In this document: positions 1 through 11,335 of the stretch, one piece after another | How the letters are laid out: each line of letters starts with the position of its first letter | Position numbering within the stretch: the first letter of the stretch is position 1 | Origin: Ampullaceana balthica | Taxonomy: Eukaryota > Mollusca > Gastropoda > Lymnaeidae | Assembly (NCBI GenBank): GCA_944989445.1 | Contig: CALYLW010000214.1 | Location: 992,001-1,056,000 of the forward strand | Direction: 5' to 3' | Length of the DNA: 64,000 nt | Notes under the pieces: model-generated | Database searches by the model: none | Seen by the model: the letters and a program-made list of their open reading frames with translations, nothing else | Told to the model about the DNA's origin: nothing | Position numbers and translations under genes: made by a program

Positions 1-119
1 ATTAGCTACATTAATTTAGAGTATTATAAATGTACGTCCCACACAATTATAAATAGAGATATTAAAGTGTTTACGGATGGAATTAAAACTGTACTAAAAT
101 TGAATAAATAATATTTATT

Positions 120-393
120 TGCCAGCGTGTTTTCCATAAGTAAAGTGGGGGAGGGGAGGGAAGGGCTTGTGTCGGCATGTCAAAGCAAGTTGGCTTACTT
201 TTATATCAAACATAGACACCACCTCTCTTTCTTGTCAAGCCTACTGGCCATTAGGGCTGTTCCCCCACCTCTCAATATCTACATTGTCCTTGATTAATCG
301 GCCCCTATTACGCCATTTGCCCCAACTCAAAAACTCCATAAGTCTAATTTTTTTCGGGTCCTTTTGAGTTTGACTTAGAGATGTCCGACTGTA
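120..393 (-). repeat. Tigger/pogo-type MITE fragment
   Basis: The right end reads as the terminal motif GATGTCCGACTGTA, and the interior matches the fuller copy at 37,815-38,468 in reverse (AAGTTGGCTT..., TATTACGCCATTTGC...). The left end is truncated. Confidence 0.6.
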
Positions 394-870
394 TTTATTT
401 AAATACAAAGTTAAAAATTAGAGATTTAGTGGCGCCCTTTTGAGCTGGCGCCCTTGGCAACTGACCTGATGCCAACCCGTTGTCACGCCAATGCATATAT
501 TAGATATAACTAAATGTAATTAATTTTCTTATGCTCTTTTTCAAAATTGTCAAATGCATTTTTAAATGTCTTTTAAATATAGTTGTTATCATAAATTTAA
601 AAAAAAATTGAGCAGAGTATTAATAATGGTTTATACTGAGTCAGTAATTTACATAAGTCCACTCAAGTAGGTTTGAGAATGACATTAAACTTTGTTTATA
701 AATGTAATTGAGGCAAGCAGACTTACGCCTTTGTACACTTCAAATAAGCCGGTATATTTCGAGTATTAACACCATACGTCCCTTATCAAAATTGGTTAAG
801 ATAATAATATGTGTTTCAGTCAGGACATCTAAATAGGACTATGATTGAGGAAATAATTTTCTTTTTCCAG
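394..870. other. Intron sequence, nothing recognised
   Basis: AT-rich sequence upstream of exon 1 at 871. I see no exon, RNA gene or repeat boundary. Confidence 0.5.
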
Positions 871-1002
871 CGTGTCCTCCAGATTGGTTTGGCTCAAAAT
901 GTCAATTTAAATGCCACTGTAGTTCACCATGTGATTTACATGGATATTGTCCAGGCAATTCTCAATGCATGAACGGGTGGTTTGGACACACTTGTCAGTA
1001 CC
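871..1002 (+). CDS. Exon 1 of visible gene: EGF-like unit
   Basis: It follows a pyrimidine-rich tract ending CTTTTTCCAG and ends at the donor GTAAGT. It reads CPPDWFGSKCQFKCHC and ends in GWFGHTCQY, the WFG..C pattern of molluscan multiple-EGF proteins. Eight cysteines fit an EGF-like or laminin-type EGF fold. Start phase 1, end phase 1. Confidence 0.85.
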
Positions 1003-4000
1003 GTAAGTCATAATATTATTACGTAAAAATATAATGTTAATACTAACTGTGTTTATCATGAAAGTTAACTGAAATTTTAATGTTGACGTCTCTACTCGAT
1101 AACAAGGATCTAAATGTAATGTGTATACTCCTGTTTCTGTTAAATATTAAAATTTTAAACAAGGAAAATAAAAATAAACCAGCGAATAAATTCATTACAG
1201 AAGATTTGGCAAGTCTTAATTCAACAACAATAAAAGGTGCTCCAAGTAATAAACACCTAATGACTTGGGTTACGGACAGAGATGACTCTACATGCAATCA
1301 AGACATCGATCTGCAGTCTATTGAAGTCTCATTTAACACAAGTTTACCTTTAAGTTGGCTAAGGCTAACACTGAGTGAAAGTGGTAGGTTTACATTTATG
1401 TTTAAAATTATATATTTTAAAAAATCATAATAAATTATCTTAATAATACTTAAAATTAACCTCCCCCACAAAAAAAAAGAAGAAAAAAAAGAAAGAAAAA
1501 AAAAGTGGAAATATATTTTATCGAAAGGAAAATATTTAGGAAAATATTACACATTATATTTATATTATACACTGTACTTTAGTTTTAACATTTCTATTTC
1601 GGTGTCCCGCACATTACGGATACTTTGATTTTTCTTTGACAAGAATTATAAATTCTAAACGTTTTATTCACGTGATATTATTTTAATAGCACACATTATG
1701 ACCAAATTTTTCAGCTCTAAGTTATTTAAAGGAAATTAATTTTTCTGTTAGTTTACAAAAACCAATATAAATAATATAAGTTTGTACAAAATAATTGATC
1801 ATTGTAAGTATTTAATTGTTTTATTTATCTTATTTAACACTATCGGATTCTTGTCCTAGCCTTCAAAGCTAATAAGAACTAAAATGTGTATCAATTTGAA
1901 TATCTCAATTAAAGTGTAATTAATTGTATCTTTATAATAAAGAGCTCAAAATTACTTCAAAAATTTAACCGGGAAACAGCCCCCTGTTCCCCATATTCAA
2001 ATAGATGATAAAAAGGGAGGGGGGGAAGTTCGGGGGGCAGGTCGGTGGGGGGCAGGTCTACATAGTAATGATTTTTTTTTATTTATGAGTCTAATATTAC
2101 GTTTCTGAACGCTTATTTTTAGAGGATTGTAGTTCAAATGTAATAGTTTCTTCCACGTTTCTTAAAGAATGTTGTGGGAATGTCAACGCAATAATAAAAT
2201 ACCGCCCCTAGTCCACGGATACTCTTTTTGGGAGCGCCATTCTATAATTTAATAAAACCAGATCCTAACATATATGTTCTCATTAGACAGCAAGCATTCT
2301 TTCCTCAATAGTTGATCTGGGGACATTAATAGTTTCAATCACACGATTGAATGGCACAAGAGATTGCCTTGATCAGAAGGTGTATCTAATAAATAATAAA
2401 ACTGTGGACATTCGATGCCATGTGATTGTGGACGTAACTTCTGTCATCATTGGAGGGCAAGTCGTCAAGTCGTTGTGTTCTCTTTACATTAGTGGAGGTG
2501 GGTACAATTTTACGGATAACTGAATCAAATGTCTCTTATCTAATATCATTCATCACTGATCCACTTTTTCATAAATTATTGGTTTATGGATATTGCGCTT
2601 TATTGTAGCATGCTAATCTTTAAACGTTTTATTTTTTGTAAGAAATGTATTCAATAAGGGATGGGCACGCCTGAATTTATTCAAGCTAAACATTAACAAT
2701 GGTTTGTTGCAACTTTTCAGTAATTTCAGACTTCTCCATATGTTCAATAAAATAATTTCTACCTTTTCTGATTGTAGCTACAGCGTCCTTTGGTTTGATT
2801 GTAATAATTATTTTTCGAATTTCTTATATTTTAATATATAGAATTAAAATGATATAAAAATAATATTATTTTTTTTAAAATATTTTTGTGTTAAGTTTTA
2901 TAAAAGTGTATGTTAACTTTTAGGTAGAAATGTTGCATTAAGGCAAAACACAACCCAGTCATCTACTTACATGGGAGGGCATATAAATTCCACATCATCC
3001 AAAGCAGTGGATGGTAACACCGATGGTAATTTTATAATGTATTCATGCACACACACTGCTGGTTACGACGAAACCCCGACTTGGAATGTCGTCTTCGATC
3101 ACACTCAAATACTAAGCAGAATAGTTGTGTACAACAGAATTGATAATCGTAAGTTTTTATTATTATTATTTATATGATTGACACTCGAGTTGTGGTCATA
3201 GCCTATGGCACTAAATAGAAGCTAAAATGTGATTAAAGTTGATTATCTGTCATAAATTATTTATTTCTTTTTTTAAATCTAAAGGTTTAATATGGGCCGC
3301 TACTCCTTTATGTTATTTTCTACTGATCTTTTCTTCATAAATTAATTTTAATATCTTAAATTTTAATTTCATAATTAGAATAAAAACGATATATAAAATG
3401 TAAAACTATTTTAACAAACGAGAAGACATAATAAAATTTAAATTGAAAAACGATCACCTGGCTATTCAGTGAACATCATTTGTAACTGACTAACTAAATA
3501 TTTTCAATGTATTTTGTATTATTATCGCTTTTTCAAACATATGATTCGCCTGGTACGTATGAAGGTGGTATAGAGAGCCTCGAAAATGTTTCTCTTATAT
3601 CATGTTCATGAGCCTACTTTTATCAATTTGAAATTATACGATAATTGACTGCCATTAAAATAGTTGAACTTGTCTATGAATGATTCAAAACATTCATTAT
3701 TAACATATTCAATTTCAATTTATGTATGAAATGGAAATTAATATTCGACAAGTTTGAATCCATCTGAAAAGTAATTATGTCCTTGTAAGAATTTTTATTG
3801 AGTGGATCTAAAAGTTTATATCTAGACAAACTATCAGATGAAGTCATCATTAAAGTGTATAATATTTCCCTTACTCCTCAAACTTTTGAAACGTAGTGAT
3901 TTCACGCCGTGCTCTAAAAAAATAAATAGATTTATAATAATTTTTTTTTAAATTAAAAAATAAAACTCTATAAAACTGGGTTTGTCATAAATATCATATT

Positions 4001-7000
4001 TAAAACGCTTTTTAAACTTTGCATACAATGGGCTCTTAGTTTGTTTGTTTGTTTGTTTTTGTTTTTTTTTATATCTGATGACATTCATCTTATAACGTGG
4101 TCTCTAGTTAAGTGTTTTGGTGAATCAATTATACAATGAAGTGATCTGTTTGATAATTTATTTAATGAATTATTAGCAAAGTCAGAATATTAATATGATT
4201 TTTGCTGAAAAATTATGTTACAATATTTTGTGATGGCATAATCAAAGTAAGTCGATGTCTTTCTAAAAAAGACAATATTCGAAGTGAAATTAATAAAACA
4301 TTTCCCTTTACATACAAACCAACTTTGTGAGTTTAACGAAATTTTTATTGTTAGATTATAATTTAGTTGCTGAATGATTTAGCTATAAAATTAATTTTTT
4401 AATATAAAAAATAGAAATGCCTTGAATTTTTTTCATTGATTCAAAAGAGATCCATGTTTAGTCGTGGTATTTTTAGATAAATATCATGAGTGTAGAAATA
4501 TATGGCAAACTGGTTGGGTTAATTCCAGCTACATTTATCCACAACTATCGCAAATGTTTACCGTTTAAACCACAGGGATTAAATTTAATGATATTGATGA
4601 CGTCGAGAGAATCTTAAATATCGTGACCAATGTTCCCGTTAAGCTGCGCCGTCGCCGCGCAGCAGTTTAAAATTACCGCGCAGCATATTTTGTATAATAT
4701 TGCAGACAAAAATCTTTGCGCACGACTTTTTTCACATTGAACACGGACCAACGAACCTTAGAGGGAACATTGATCGTGACCCGTCAAAACTGCCCGGACA
4801 AAACGGCCTCGGTGAAAACGGCCCCAGACAAATCGTTAACATTTTTCAACAAAAACTTTAATTTTTTTCATTTTAAGCTTTTGTCACCTTAAATAAAGTG
4901 GTAAAATTGTAAAATTATATATTGTGATGTTATATTATTTCTTGTCAACAAACAACCGTGATTGGTACCATTTCGCGTTAAGGCTATTAAATTCGCTATT
5001 GTGATGTCATTATTATTGTTTATTATTAGCAAAACCTGACACTGAATAGGTGAGTAAAAATACGAATTTAATGTTTGATTGGACATTTTACTTTTAGTCC
5101 ATCTATTAGTACGGGACGGTTTTGTCGTGGGCGGTTACGTCGGGGCCGTTTTATCGGTGAACCCTTAAATATGTCTCTAAGTTTGCTCTTCTATATCTTT
5201 AAAATATTTCTTGAACTGCGCTAAACCTGTTGACAATGCACAAATAATTTGTCGTTTCGACCCAACGCTAAAACCCCGTAAAGTATAAAACACTATCTAA
5301 ATATCATACTAATGCTTTTGTATTTAAAAAAAGCAACCTTTAGAACAAACAACACTATCAATCCTAACAGAAATTGTTACATTGTTTTGGTTAAAAGACT
5401 ACATTACCTTAAACGTATTGAGAAAAAAATTCCTTAACGTCTAGTTATAATCCATAATACATATTTATTAAATTTCAGATTGTAATGGGCCTTGTGCTCA
5501 ACGACTGAACGGCTTTAAACTTCAAGGCTTTGATTCAATGAATTCATCAGTGTTTAATTATAAGGATAACGCCACAGAGACTGCAGACATTCCTGTATTT
5601 ATAGTCGTCGTTACGGAGAAGGAAAGTGCAATGCCAGTAACAGGACTCAAGATAACTTTAGATGGAATACAAAGATTTTTATCACTGTGTGAAGTGGAGG
5701 CGTATGGAGGTAGAGTAATTTACCACCTCGCGAACGCCATACGCTAAAAATAGCACCATTTTTTACTTTCATTACCTAGTTTCTAAACCGTTCGACACAG
5801 GGTAAAAACGAAAGTACCTACAAGTAGTATGACAACAAGGCTACTATAATGAGACAGCATTCTTGTATTACTACGCGGGGTTAGAGTGTAAAGTCCAATT
5901 TTAGCTGACCCAGTTAGCTACCGCCTGCCGAACACTTTTTTGCTTAATTTACTTCAAAGCAGACACTTTTACCTCAAAGCAGACACATAACCAAAATCAT
6001 CAAAGAATCAATTTTTAGTTAATGGAGTCAACAAATAACACTGAAGATGTCAATAATAATGTAATAAACGTTTATTAAAGAAATTAGATCACGAATAACT
6101 TAGATCTATATATATATACAAAATAATACTATAGGTAGATCTATAATCTATAGTCTAGTCAGGGCAGCAAACAGTGCACACAAAAGTGCCTTGTTTCAAA
6201 GATGCACAATTTTGCGTGCACTGTGCATGCCACCAGCCATCACACACATCACATTGGACCCAAACCTCTGCCCCTCCCCCTTTTTTGCACCCATGACACA
6301 TTCCTTCCAACAAGAGATGCTCTTCTTTATCTAAAGTATCGTCATCTGCAGCCATGTCAAGCTCCATTGTTTGAACCAACTGTGAGTCCTCACTGCTGCT
6401 ATCAGATAGATCTATTACTGGATACTTCTTTACTTTCTTGGACTCCACAATTTTCATTTTTTAATCTGCTCTTCTTCTCTCTTGCGTCTTTTTTCTTCCC
6501 TTTCTTGCTCTCTTGTCCTTTTTGTAGCCCTTTTTTCATCCTTTATCTTTTTGCTTTCTTCCCTCTCGATCTTTCTTTTCAGTTTATTGTTTTCTATTTC
6601 TTCCTTGTCTGCTATTTTCTTTTTAATGCTTCTCTAAACTCTTCTCCACTGACCAAGTTTGGCATGGTTGGAGCATTTGCTGTTTTCTTCTTGTTTTTAT
6701 TCCTTCTAACAAAAGCAGGCAGCTTCAAAATGTCATCTACTGTCAAGTTAGCTTTGAGTACTTTGACTGTGCAGTTTTTGGGTTCTTCTAGACTGCACGT
6801 TTCTATTAGCCCCACAGCTAAGGCTTGAAATTGTTCTCTTCTTCATCTTTGCTAAGGTTGTCTCCTGCAGTAGAAACTTGTCATTGTCAGTTGACAATTT
6901 TTTTTATTAAATTGGTTGCGACTCATTTCATCATATAAAATGTTTGAATAGTCATGGAGTGCTTTAAGTTGTGCAGCAGACAAATTGAACTTTGGTGGTG

Positions 7001-9999
7001 ATGATGCAGGTAATGATTCTGGTTGGGAATATTTGTTAAATGATAGACTTATTTTCATTCTCAAATGGGCTGTTTTCCTGTATAATGGGCTGGGTCTCTA
7101 TACTACTTGTGTTTCATTCGCAAATTGGTTGTGTCTCAATGAGTGCCTGTGTGTAAGATTCGATTGGCTGTGTTTCAGTGGTTGCTGCTGTGTCGGATTC
7201 TATGTGTTGTGCCTCGATGATTGCTTAGTTATCGTTGGGACTCAATCAATTTGTTGTCATTTATGATGTGCAGGTGGTTTAGCTAAATTTTCCTACATGA
7301 AAAAGTGTTCGCAACGAAGTAATATCCACACAATAAAACAAATATACTTCAACGCGAACATGCCCTCAAAACGAACACTACTATTTTCAAAATAAACTCT
7401 AAAGGCCAAGAGCTAGACCCTTAACTAACTAATTTTTTCTGCAGAATAAAAGTGTTCGGTACGAAGTAAAATCCAACTTTAAACTTACTTCGTCGCGAAC
7501 ACCCCTTCGAAACGAACATTGCTATTAAATAGCATTGTAAAGTATAACTGCGTGGTTACTGACGTATTTGTAAGCGGTGATGCAATACCAAACACGTGTG
7601 TTTTCCAAAGCGAACAGGAAAAGTAGTCTTAACCCGGAAATCAACTTCGTTCTTCCTAGGGACGCTGACAGCATGCATGGCGCAAGGATCAAAATGTTGA
7701 CACACATTTACTCACAAAATAGTCCATCCCGGCAAACGAAACGATAAAATGATATTGAAAACAGAACTACTTTCGACTTACGGGTGTTCGTTTTCGTGTT
7801 AGACGGAAAATAAAAATACAGAGAACGCTTTATGAAATAGTGTTCGCTACGACATAGCGTTCGGAGGCGGTAACTTACTCTACAGCTTGCTGGCTAGATT
7901 TTGTTTCACTTGAATAATTTTATTGCTGTTATTATTATTATCATTATTATTTTTATTTGAAAACAATGAAATGAGTAGGAAACAATTGACTCTGAAATTA
8001 TTATTCTAAGATATTTATAAGCAAATTTGTGGTAGTAACAATCACACGATTTTATAACACAGGCAGGTTAAAACTTAAGGGGCCGTCAATAAATGACGTC
8101 ACGCGATTTTGTGCCGATTTCCCCGTCCTCCCTCCACCCCCACCCCCATCCCCCCCGGCCCCACGTTGTCACAAAAACTTAGACCCGACGCTCCAACATT
8201 ACATCACAAAGCTGTGAGCGCACATAAAAGCCGTATTTTCTTTTTGAAAATGAACATTTTTCAAATTTCGACATGTAAGTATGTATTTAATGTAGTGTAA
8301 GGCTGCACTCTAATATCGTAACACGCGTGAAGCCATGTAAGACGTCATTAAATACATTGTAAGCAATCAAATACATGTATTTAAGTGGCAATTTTATTTA
8401 AAGTTACGCGCTTTGATGTGACGTCACATTTCTTAAACACCCGGCCCCCTCTCGTCACGCAACGTCCCAAAGTGTGAACCCCCCTCTCTTTTTTTTATTT
8501 TAGGAGCGTGGCGTCATTTAGGGACGACCCCTTAAAGTGAGTATCACTTACATTTCTAAAAGGGTTATCAAAATATCACTTGGAAATTTCTTTTTAATGT
8601 ATCAGAAAAGAAGCACGAATTTTTCTTGTTTAATTCATCTATTATTCTCTTATTAAACAATAAAGGTATATACATAATAGATGGAAAAACGCGTTAAAAC
8701 ATTTTGGGTCAAAATATTATTTGCGGTCGCCTTGCATTCTGCTTCCTAATGTATACTACAAGTTGTATGTCTGCTTGCCTCTTATGCTCCTGTATTCTTT
8801 TAAATATGTTATGTTACCTATATCTGCTGATTTCTCGTGATATATATTATATTTACTCTTTGACAGTCAACTAAAACAGTTTTCTATACAACTCAATGTT
8901 GTCTAGTTTAGGTCTTAATGAAATAGTTTTTAACGCAATTTCCCTTAGAAAAATTGCGTTTATAGATTCGAAATGTCTGTAACGCTTGCACATGCTACTC
9001 CTCCTGAACCATACCAGATAGAGGGTTAGGGGATTTTGCAAATATGATAAGAAGGTCCCGTGGATGTGCAAAGGCCAAAAAATACCGAAAAAGTTTATTG
9101 GATTTACTGGAAAATAAAAAAACAACAACAAAAAACGAAGAAATATCAGTATTTTTTGGTCAATTTCTCGCCAACAATAACATCTATCGGGTTGAAACAA
9201 ACGTCAAACAATAGCTAATAATATTTAGAACAATGTTGGTGAAGGAATTTTCCAAAATCTCTTTTCGTTCGACTCCCGTAATTTTAGAAGCAATTTTTGA
9301 AAGCTATTGTTTTGTTTAGTTTCAAAATTATTGATTTGAAATTACTTTTAATGTAATCTAGAATGATAGTTAATGGGATTTTCCCGCTTTGTGAATGCTT
9401 ATGTTAGACTGTGCGTGGTGCGCATTTAATTGACACATTCTCGGTGTGATGTAGCTTAAATGATTTCCTTTCATAAAAAATCGGAAAGTCCTTGTTGGAA
9501 ATTGCGTTTAAATCATCATTCGAGTATTTATTTCTTGTTTTTATATGTCCTATCAAGTAGGTCATCGTTTTTGTTGACTGTCGACACTGTCGTTATTGAC
9601 TCTTTCAATGTATAATATTTAAATGTAAAATTAATTGTCCACAAGAGTGTGTACTGTCTGCATTAAGACGAAAAGCTCTATAACCAAATTATATTAAATA
9701 GAATGCGCAAGATTTTTAAAAAAAACATTAACATAGTTCATTTTTTCAATGTCTTTCGTCTTTGAAGGCTTTAGTACATGACATAATAATTTAATCGTAA
9801 TAAATTTGTGTTTACACCTTTATGGCATGGTATACTTGAAAAATTGAAACATTATTATTGACTGCAGATTGCGTGCCTGGTAAATGGGGTCTAGAATGCA
9901 ATAACACTTGTAACATTAAGTGTAACTCAACATGTGATGTTGAAACTGGAGCGTGCCCAGTTTGTAATGGATTTATGGATCCACCAACTTGCCAAACAG
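871..9999 (+). CDS. Partial gene: EGF / FTP-lectin (fucolectin-like) protein, six internal exons
   Basis: Six exons (871-1002, 1201-1383, 2291-2497, 2924-3148, 5479-5709, 9868-9999) each follow an AG acceptor and precede a GT donor. Every one has the form 2 nt + whole codons + 1 nt, so all introns are phase 1 and the exons join without a stop. Order: Cys-rich EGF-like unit, two exons of a beta-rich segment, an F5/8-type lectin module with the hallmark 'SSKAVDGNTDGNF' and 'SLCEVEAYGG', then a second EGF-like unit. By family knowledge this is a carbohydrate-binding ectodomain for the cell surface or secretion. Gastropods carry many such genes, some with a membrane segment and a cytoplasmic phosphatase or other tail. 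Signal peptide, first exon and 3' end are not visible; the 3' part may lie beyond the window or in the gap at 10,927-11,061. The introns hold transposons. The family call is strong; the binding partner is unknown. Confidence 0.85.
1201..1383 (+). CDS. Exon 2: first half of a beta-rich module
   Basis: Acceptor TTCATTACAG, donor GTAGGT. The translation contains TWVTDRDDSTCN and SWLRLTLSES. The 'TDRDDSTC' stretch resembles the ligand-loop region of galactose-binding-like modules. In related gastropod proteins this degenerate lectin-like unit sits between the first EGF and the canonical FTP module. Frame continues from exon 1. Confidence 0.75.
2291..2497 (+). CDS. Exon 3: second half of the beta-rich module
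   Basis: Acceptor CATTAGACAG, donor GTGGGT. It encodes 69 codons with no stop and ends in VKSLCSLYISGG, the usual strand leading into the next FTP module in this family. The exon lacks a long clean ATG frame and was found by phase and family pattern. Confidence 0.75.
2924..3148 (+). CDS. Exon 4: first half of FTP/F5/8-type lectin module
   Basis: Acceptor TAACTTTTAG, donor GTAAGT. It begins GRNVALRQNTTQSSTY and contains SSKAVDGNTDGNF, SCTHT and WNVVFD, the typical start of fucolectin-like domains. The 'AVDGN' and 'SCTHT' segments supply Ca-binding and sugar-site residues in fucolectins. Key residues look intact. Confidence 0.9.
3149..4627. other. Intron sequence, nothing recognised
   Basis: AT-rich left part of the 3149-5478 intron, with short homopolymer and GTTT runs near 4,040. 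No coding potential or repeat termini seen. The same holds for the introns at 1384-2290 and 2498-2923. Confidence 0.5.
4628..4772. mobile_element. hAT-type MITE (CAATGTTCCC family), copy 1
   Basis: The ends are inverted (CAATGTTCCC / GGGAACATTG) and perfect 8-bp duplications ATCGTGAC flank it at 4620-4627 and 4773-4780. The interior shares the CGCGCAGCA and ACGGACCAACGAACCTTA segments with copies at 46,314 and 47,460. The 8-bp target duplication points to hAT-type transposition. Confidence 0.85.
4781..5163. repeat. Inverted-repeat element with AAACGGCC-type ends
   Basis: The left end has ACAAAACGGCCTCGGTG and AAAACGGCCCC; the right end has the inverse order GTCGGGGCCGTTTTATCGGTG. A related fragment lies at 36,553-36,655. 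Probably a non-autonomous DNA transposon; exact ends uncertain. Confidence 0.5.
5479..5709 (+). CDS. Exon 5: second half of FTP/F5/8-type lectin module
   Basis: Acceptor AAATTTCAG, donor GTAGAG. It contains RLNGFKLQGF and ends LSLCEVEAYGG, the closing strand of F5/8/fucolectin folds. The frame follows exon 4 across a 2.3-kb intron that has taken up a 145-bp MITE and a second inverted-repeat element. Confidence 0.88.
6155..7064 (-). pseudogene. Transposase C-terminal remnant with PHD finger
   Basis: Three minus-strand frames form one decayed protein. 6852-7064 holds SLSFNKYSQPESLPAS and an Asn/Ser-rich stretch. 6612-6815 holds KANLTVDDILKLPAF. Next comes a Lys/Glu/Arg-rich coiled-coil-like segment in another frame (about 6465-6615). 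The last part, 6155-6457, ends with a PHD-type zinc finger: CHGC, VQCDVCDGWWHAQC and FVCTVC give Cys4-His-Cys3. PHD fingers bind histone tails or similar ligands. C-terminal PHD fingers occur in some jerky/pogo-type transposase ORFs of invertebrates. The DDE domain and HTH are missing, and at least two frame changes make it non-functional. Confidence 0.7.
7301..7520. repeat. Direct and inverted GTGTTCG...ACGAAGT repeats inside the pogo-like element
   Basis: A block at 7301-7390 is repeated in diverged form at 7447-7520. Within the second, GTGTTCGGTACGAAGTAA (7452-7469) and TTACTTCGTCGCGAACAC (7485-7502) form a near-perfect hairpin. These are candidate transposase-binding subterminal repeats. 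Confidence 0.6.
8079..8531. mobile_element. GGGGCCGTCC MITE, long form, copy 1
   Basis: Inverted ends GGGGCCGTC / GACGACCCC with inner ATGACGTCACGCG motifs. The flanks are TTAA on both sides. Other copies show a clean 3-bp TAA duplication, which suggests PIF/Harbinger-type transposition; this is an inference. Confidence 0.8.
8870..9300 (-). repeat. Dispersed repeat, inverted relative to the copy at 27,774
   Basis: The reverse complement matches 27,774-28,170, including TTTGTTTCAAC, CGAGAAATT, TTGCAAA and the start GGAGTCGAACGAAAAGAGAT. A translated echo (CREIYKIL; GTFLTYLQK) is shared, but neither copy keeps a clean ORF. Family not recognised. Confidence 0.55.
9868..9999 (+). CDS. Exon 6: second EGF-like unit
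   Basis: Acceptor TTGACTGCAG, donor GTAATG. It reads CVPGKWGLECNNTCNIKC and later CNGFMDPPTCQTG, the KWG.EC.N.C signature of EGF repeats in this family. It has the same length (132 bp) and phase as exon 1. The preceding 4.2-kb intron contains the pogo-like transposon at 5921-7870. No further phase-matching exon is evident downstream. Confidence 0.85.
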
Positions 10000-10926
10000 G
10001 TAATGAATGTCAACTGAATGTGAACGTATTGTTGTGAGGCTGCGGATATTTAGTAAATGAGAAGGTTTGTTATAGTTATCGATGTTACAACTAGCGGCTA
10101 CAACTAGTGTTAGGTAGTAGGTTTTAAAAAAAAATTCTATATAGAATATAGGCTAGGGTATTACTAACTGGTCTAAGGTTGAGTATTAATTTTGAATGTG
10201 AGTGATTAAGTAATACTGTAAGATTTTCTGCATTAACCATCCCAGGATTACATAAATAATTACTTTTCTATTTTTATTTATCTTTTCTTTTATGGCATGT
10301 TAACGAATCAATAAAGTGATTAATACGATTTTTTATTTCAAAGATTTAAAAGAGATAAGTTTCTATGAAATTATAGTTTTTATTTTTGTGTAGAGAAATA
10401 GTGAGAAACTTTATAATTACAAAAATCATACGTTAAAAAATCTTAGACTTAAGTATGTACTTGTATTGCTAATTTATTTTTCAAAGACCCTTTAACAATT
10501 TTAATAAAGCACTTACCAATAAGTCTATAGCATTTACAATAACAATTTTAATAAAGCATTTACCAATAAGTCTATAGCATTTACAAGATTTGGGAAAAAA
10601 ATAGTTTATCCCTTCTGGAATGAAAGAAATCTACATATTTTTTTTTAATAAAAAGAAAATAAAGAACACAGAATACTTTGTTGGCGTATTGAGGTAAAAT
10701 TTAAATTTAAATAACATCAGTGCAAGGAGGAGATTGGATAGCAGACACATACTTATAGTCAGTTAATAAAATTATCAACAAAGAAATAAAACTCAATGCC
10801 TTTTAAAAAAGCTAGGTTTCTAAGGGATAACTAATGTTATGTTTATATACGTATGTCAATGATAAAATTGAATTTTTTAATAAATTTGAGATGTTTATAT
10901 ATTCTAATCGGTAATTTCTTATTTCA
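10000..10926. other. AT-rich sequence with one short tandem duplication
   Basis: A unit of about 47 bp containing AAAGCACTTACCAATAAGTC is duplicated in tandem at 10,494-10,588. Nothing else is recognised, and no continuation exon of the EGF gene is visible. Confidence 0.5.
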
Positions 10927-11061
10927 NNNNNNNNNNNNNNNNNNNNNNNNNNNNNNNNNNNNNNNNNNNNNNNNNNNNNNNNNNNNNNNNNNNNNNNNNN
11001 NNNNNNNNNNNNNNNNNNNNNNNNNNNNNNNNNNNNNNNNNNNNNNNNNNNNNNNNNNNNN
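10927..11061. other. Assembly gap (N run)
   Basis: 135 Ns directly abut a minisatellite, so the gap probably reflects unresolved tandem-repeat copies. The true length is unknown. Confidence 0.95.
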
Positions 11062-11335
11062 GAAAATTGTATCGGTCAACTAACAACAATTTGTGACGAT
11101 TGTATAGGTCAAGTAACAACAATTTGTGACGATTGTATAGGTCAACTAACAACAATTTGTGACAATTGTATATGTCAACTAACAACAATTTGTGACAATT
11201 GAATAGGTCAACTAACAACAATTTGTGACATTTGACCGCACAGACTATTGTATAGGTCAACTAACAACAAGTTGATCGTGCAGATATTTGCATAGGTCAA
11301 ACAGCAAAAATTTGTGACCGTTGACCGTGGAGATC
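11062..11335. repeat. 33-bp minisatellite (GTATAGGTCAACTAACAACA)
   Basis: About seven copies, regular at first and degenerate after about 11,230. It runs into the N gap on its left side. Confidence 0.85.

Larger units (their letters stand above)
5921..7870 (-). mobile_element. pogo/Tigger-type DNA transposon with TA target duplication
   Basis: The left terminus CCGCCTGCCGAACAC mirrors the right terminus GCGTTCGGAGGCGG, and TA flanks both (5919-5920, 7871-7872). The element lies in the intron before exon 6. It carries a broken minus-strand ORF ending in a PHD finger. Subterminal GTGTTCG-type sites occur at 7305, 7452, 7485-7502 (inverted) and 7840. About 1.95 kb with no DDE core seen, so it is internally deleted. 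The superfamily call combines the TA duplication with the ORF type and is inferred. Confidence 0.7.

Noticed and set aside
6202..6828. 208-aa Phe/Leu-rich ORF on the + strand
   Set aside because: It is antisense to the Lys/Glu-rich and PHD-finger coding sequence of the pogo-like element.
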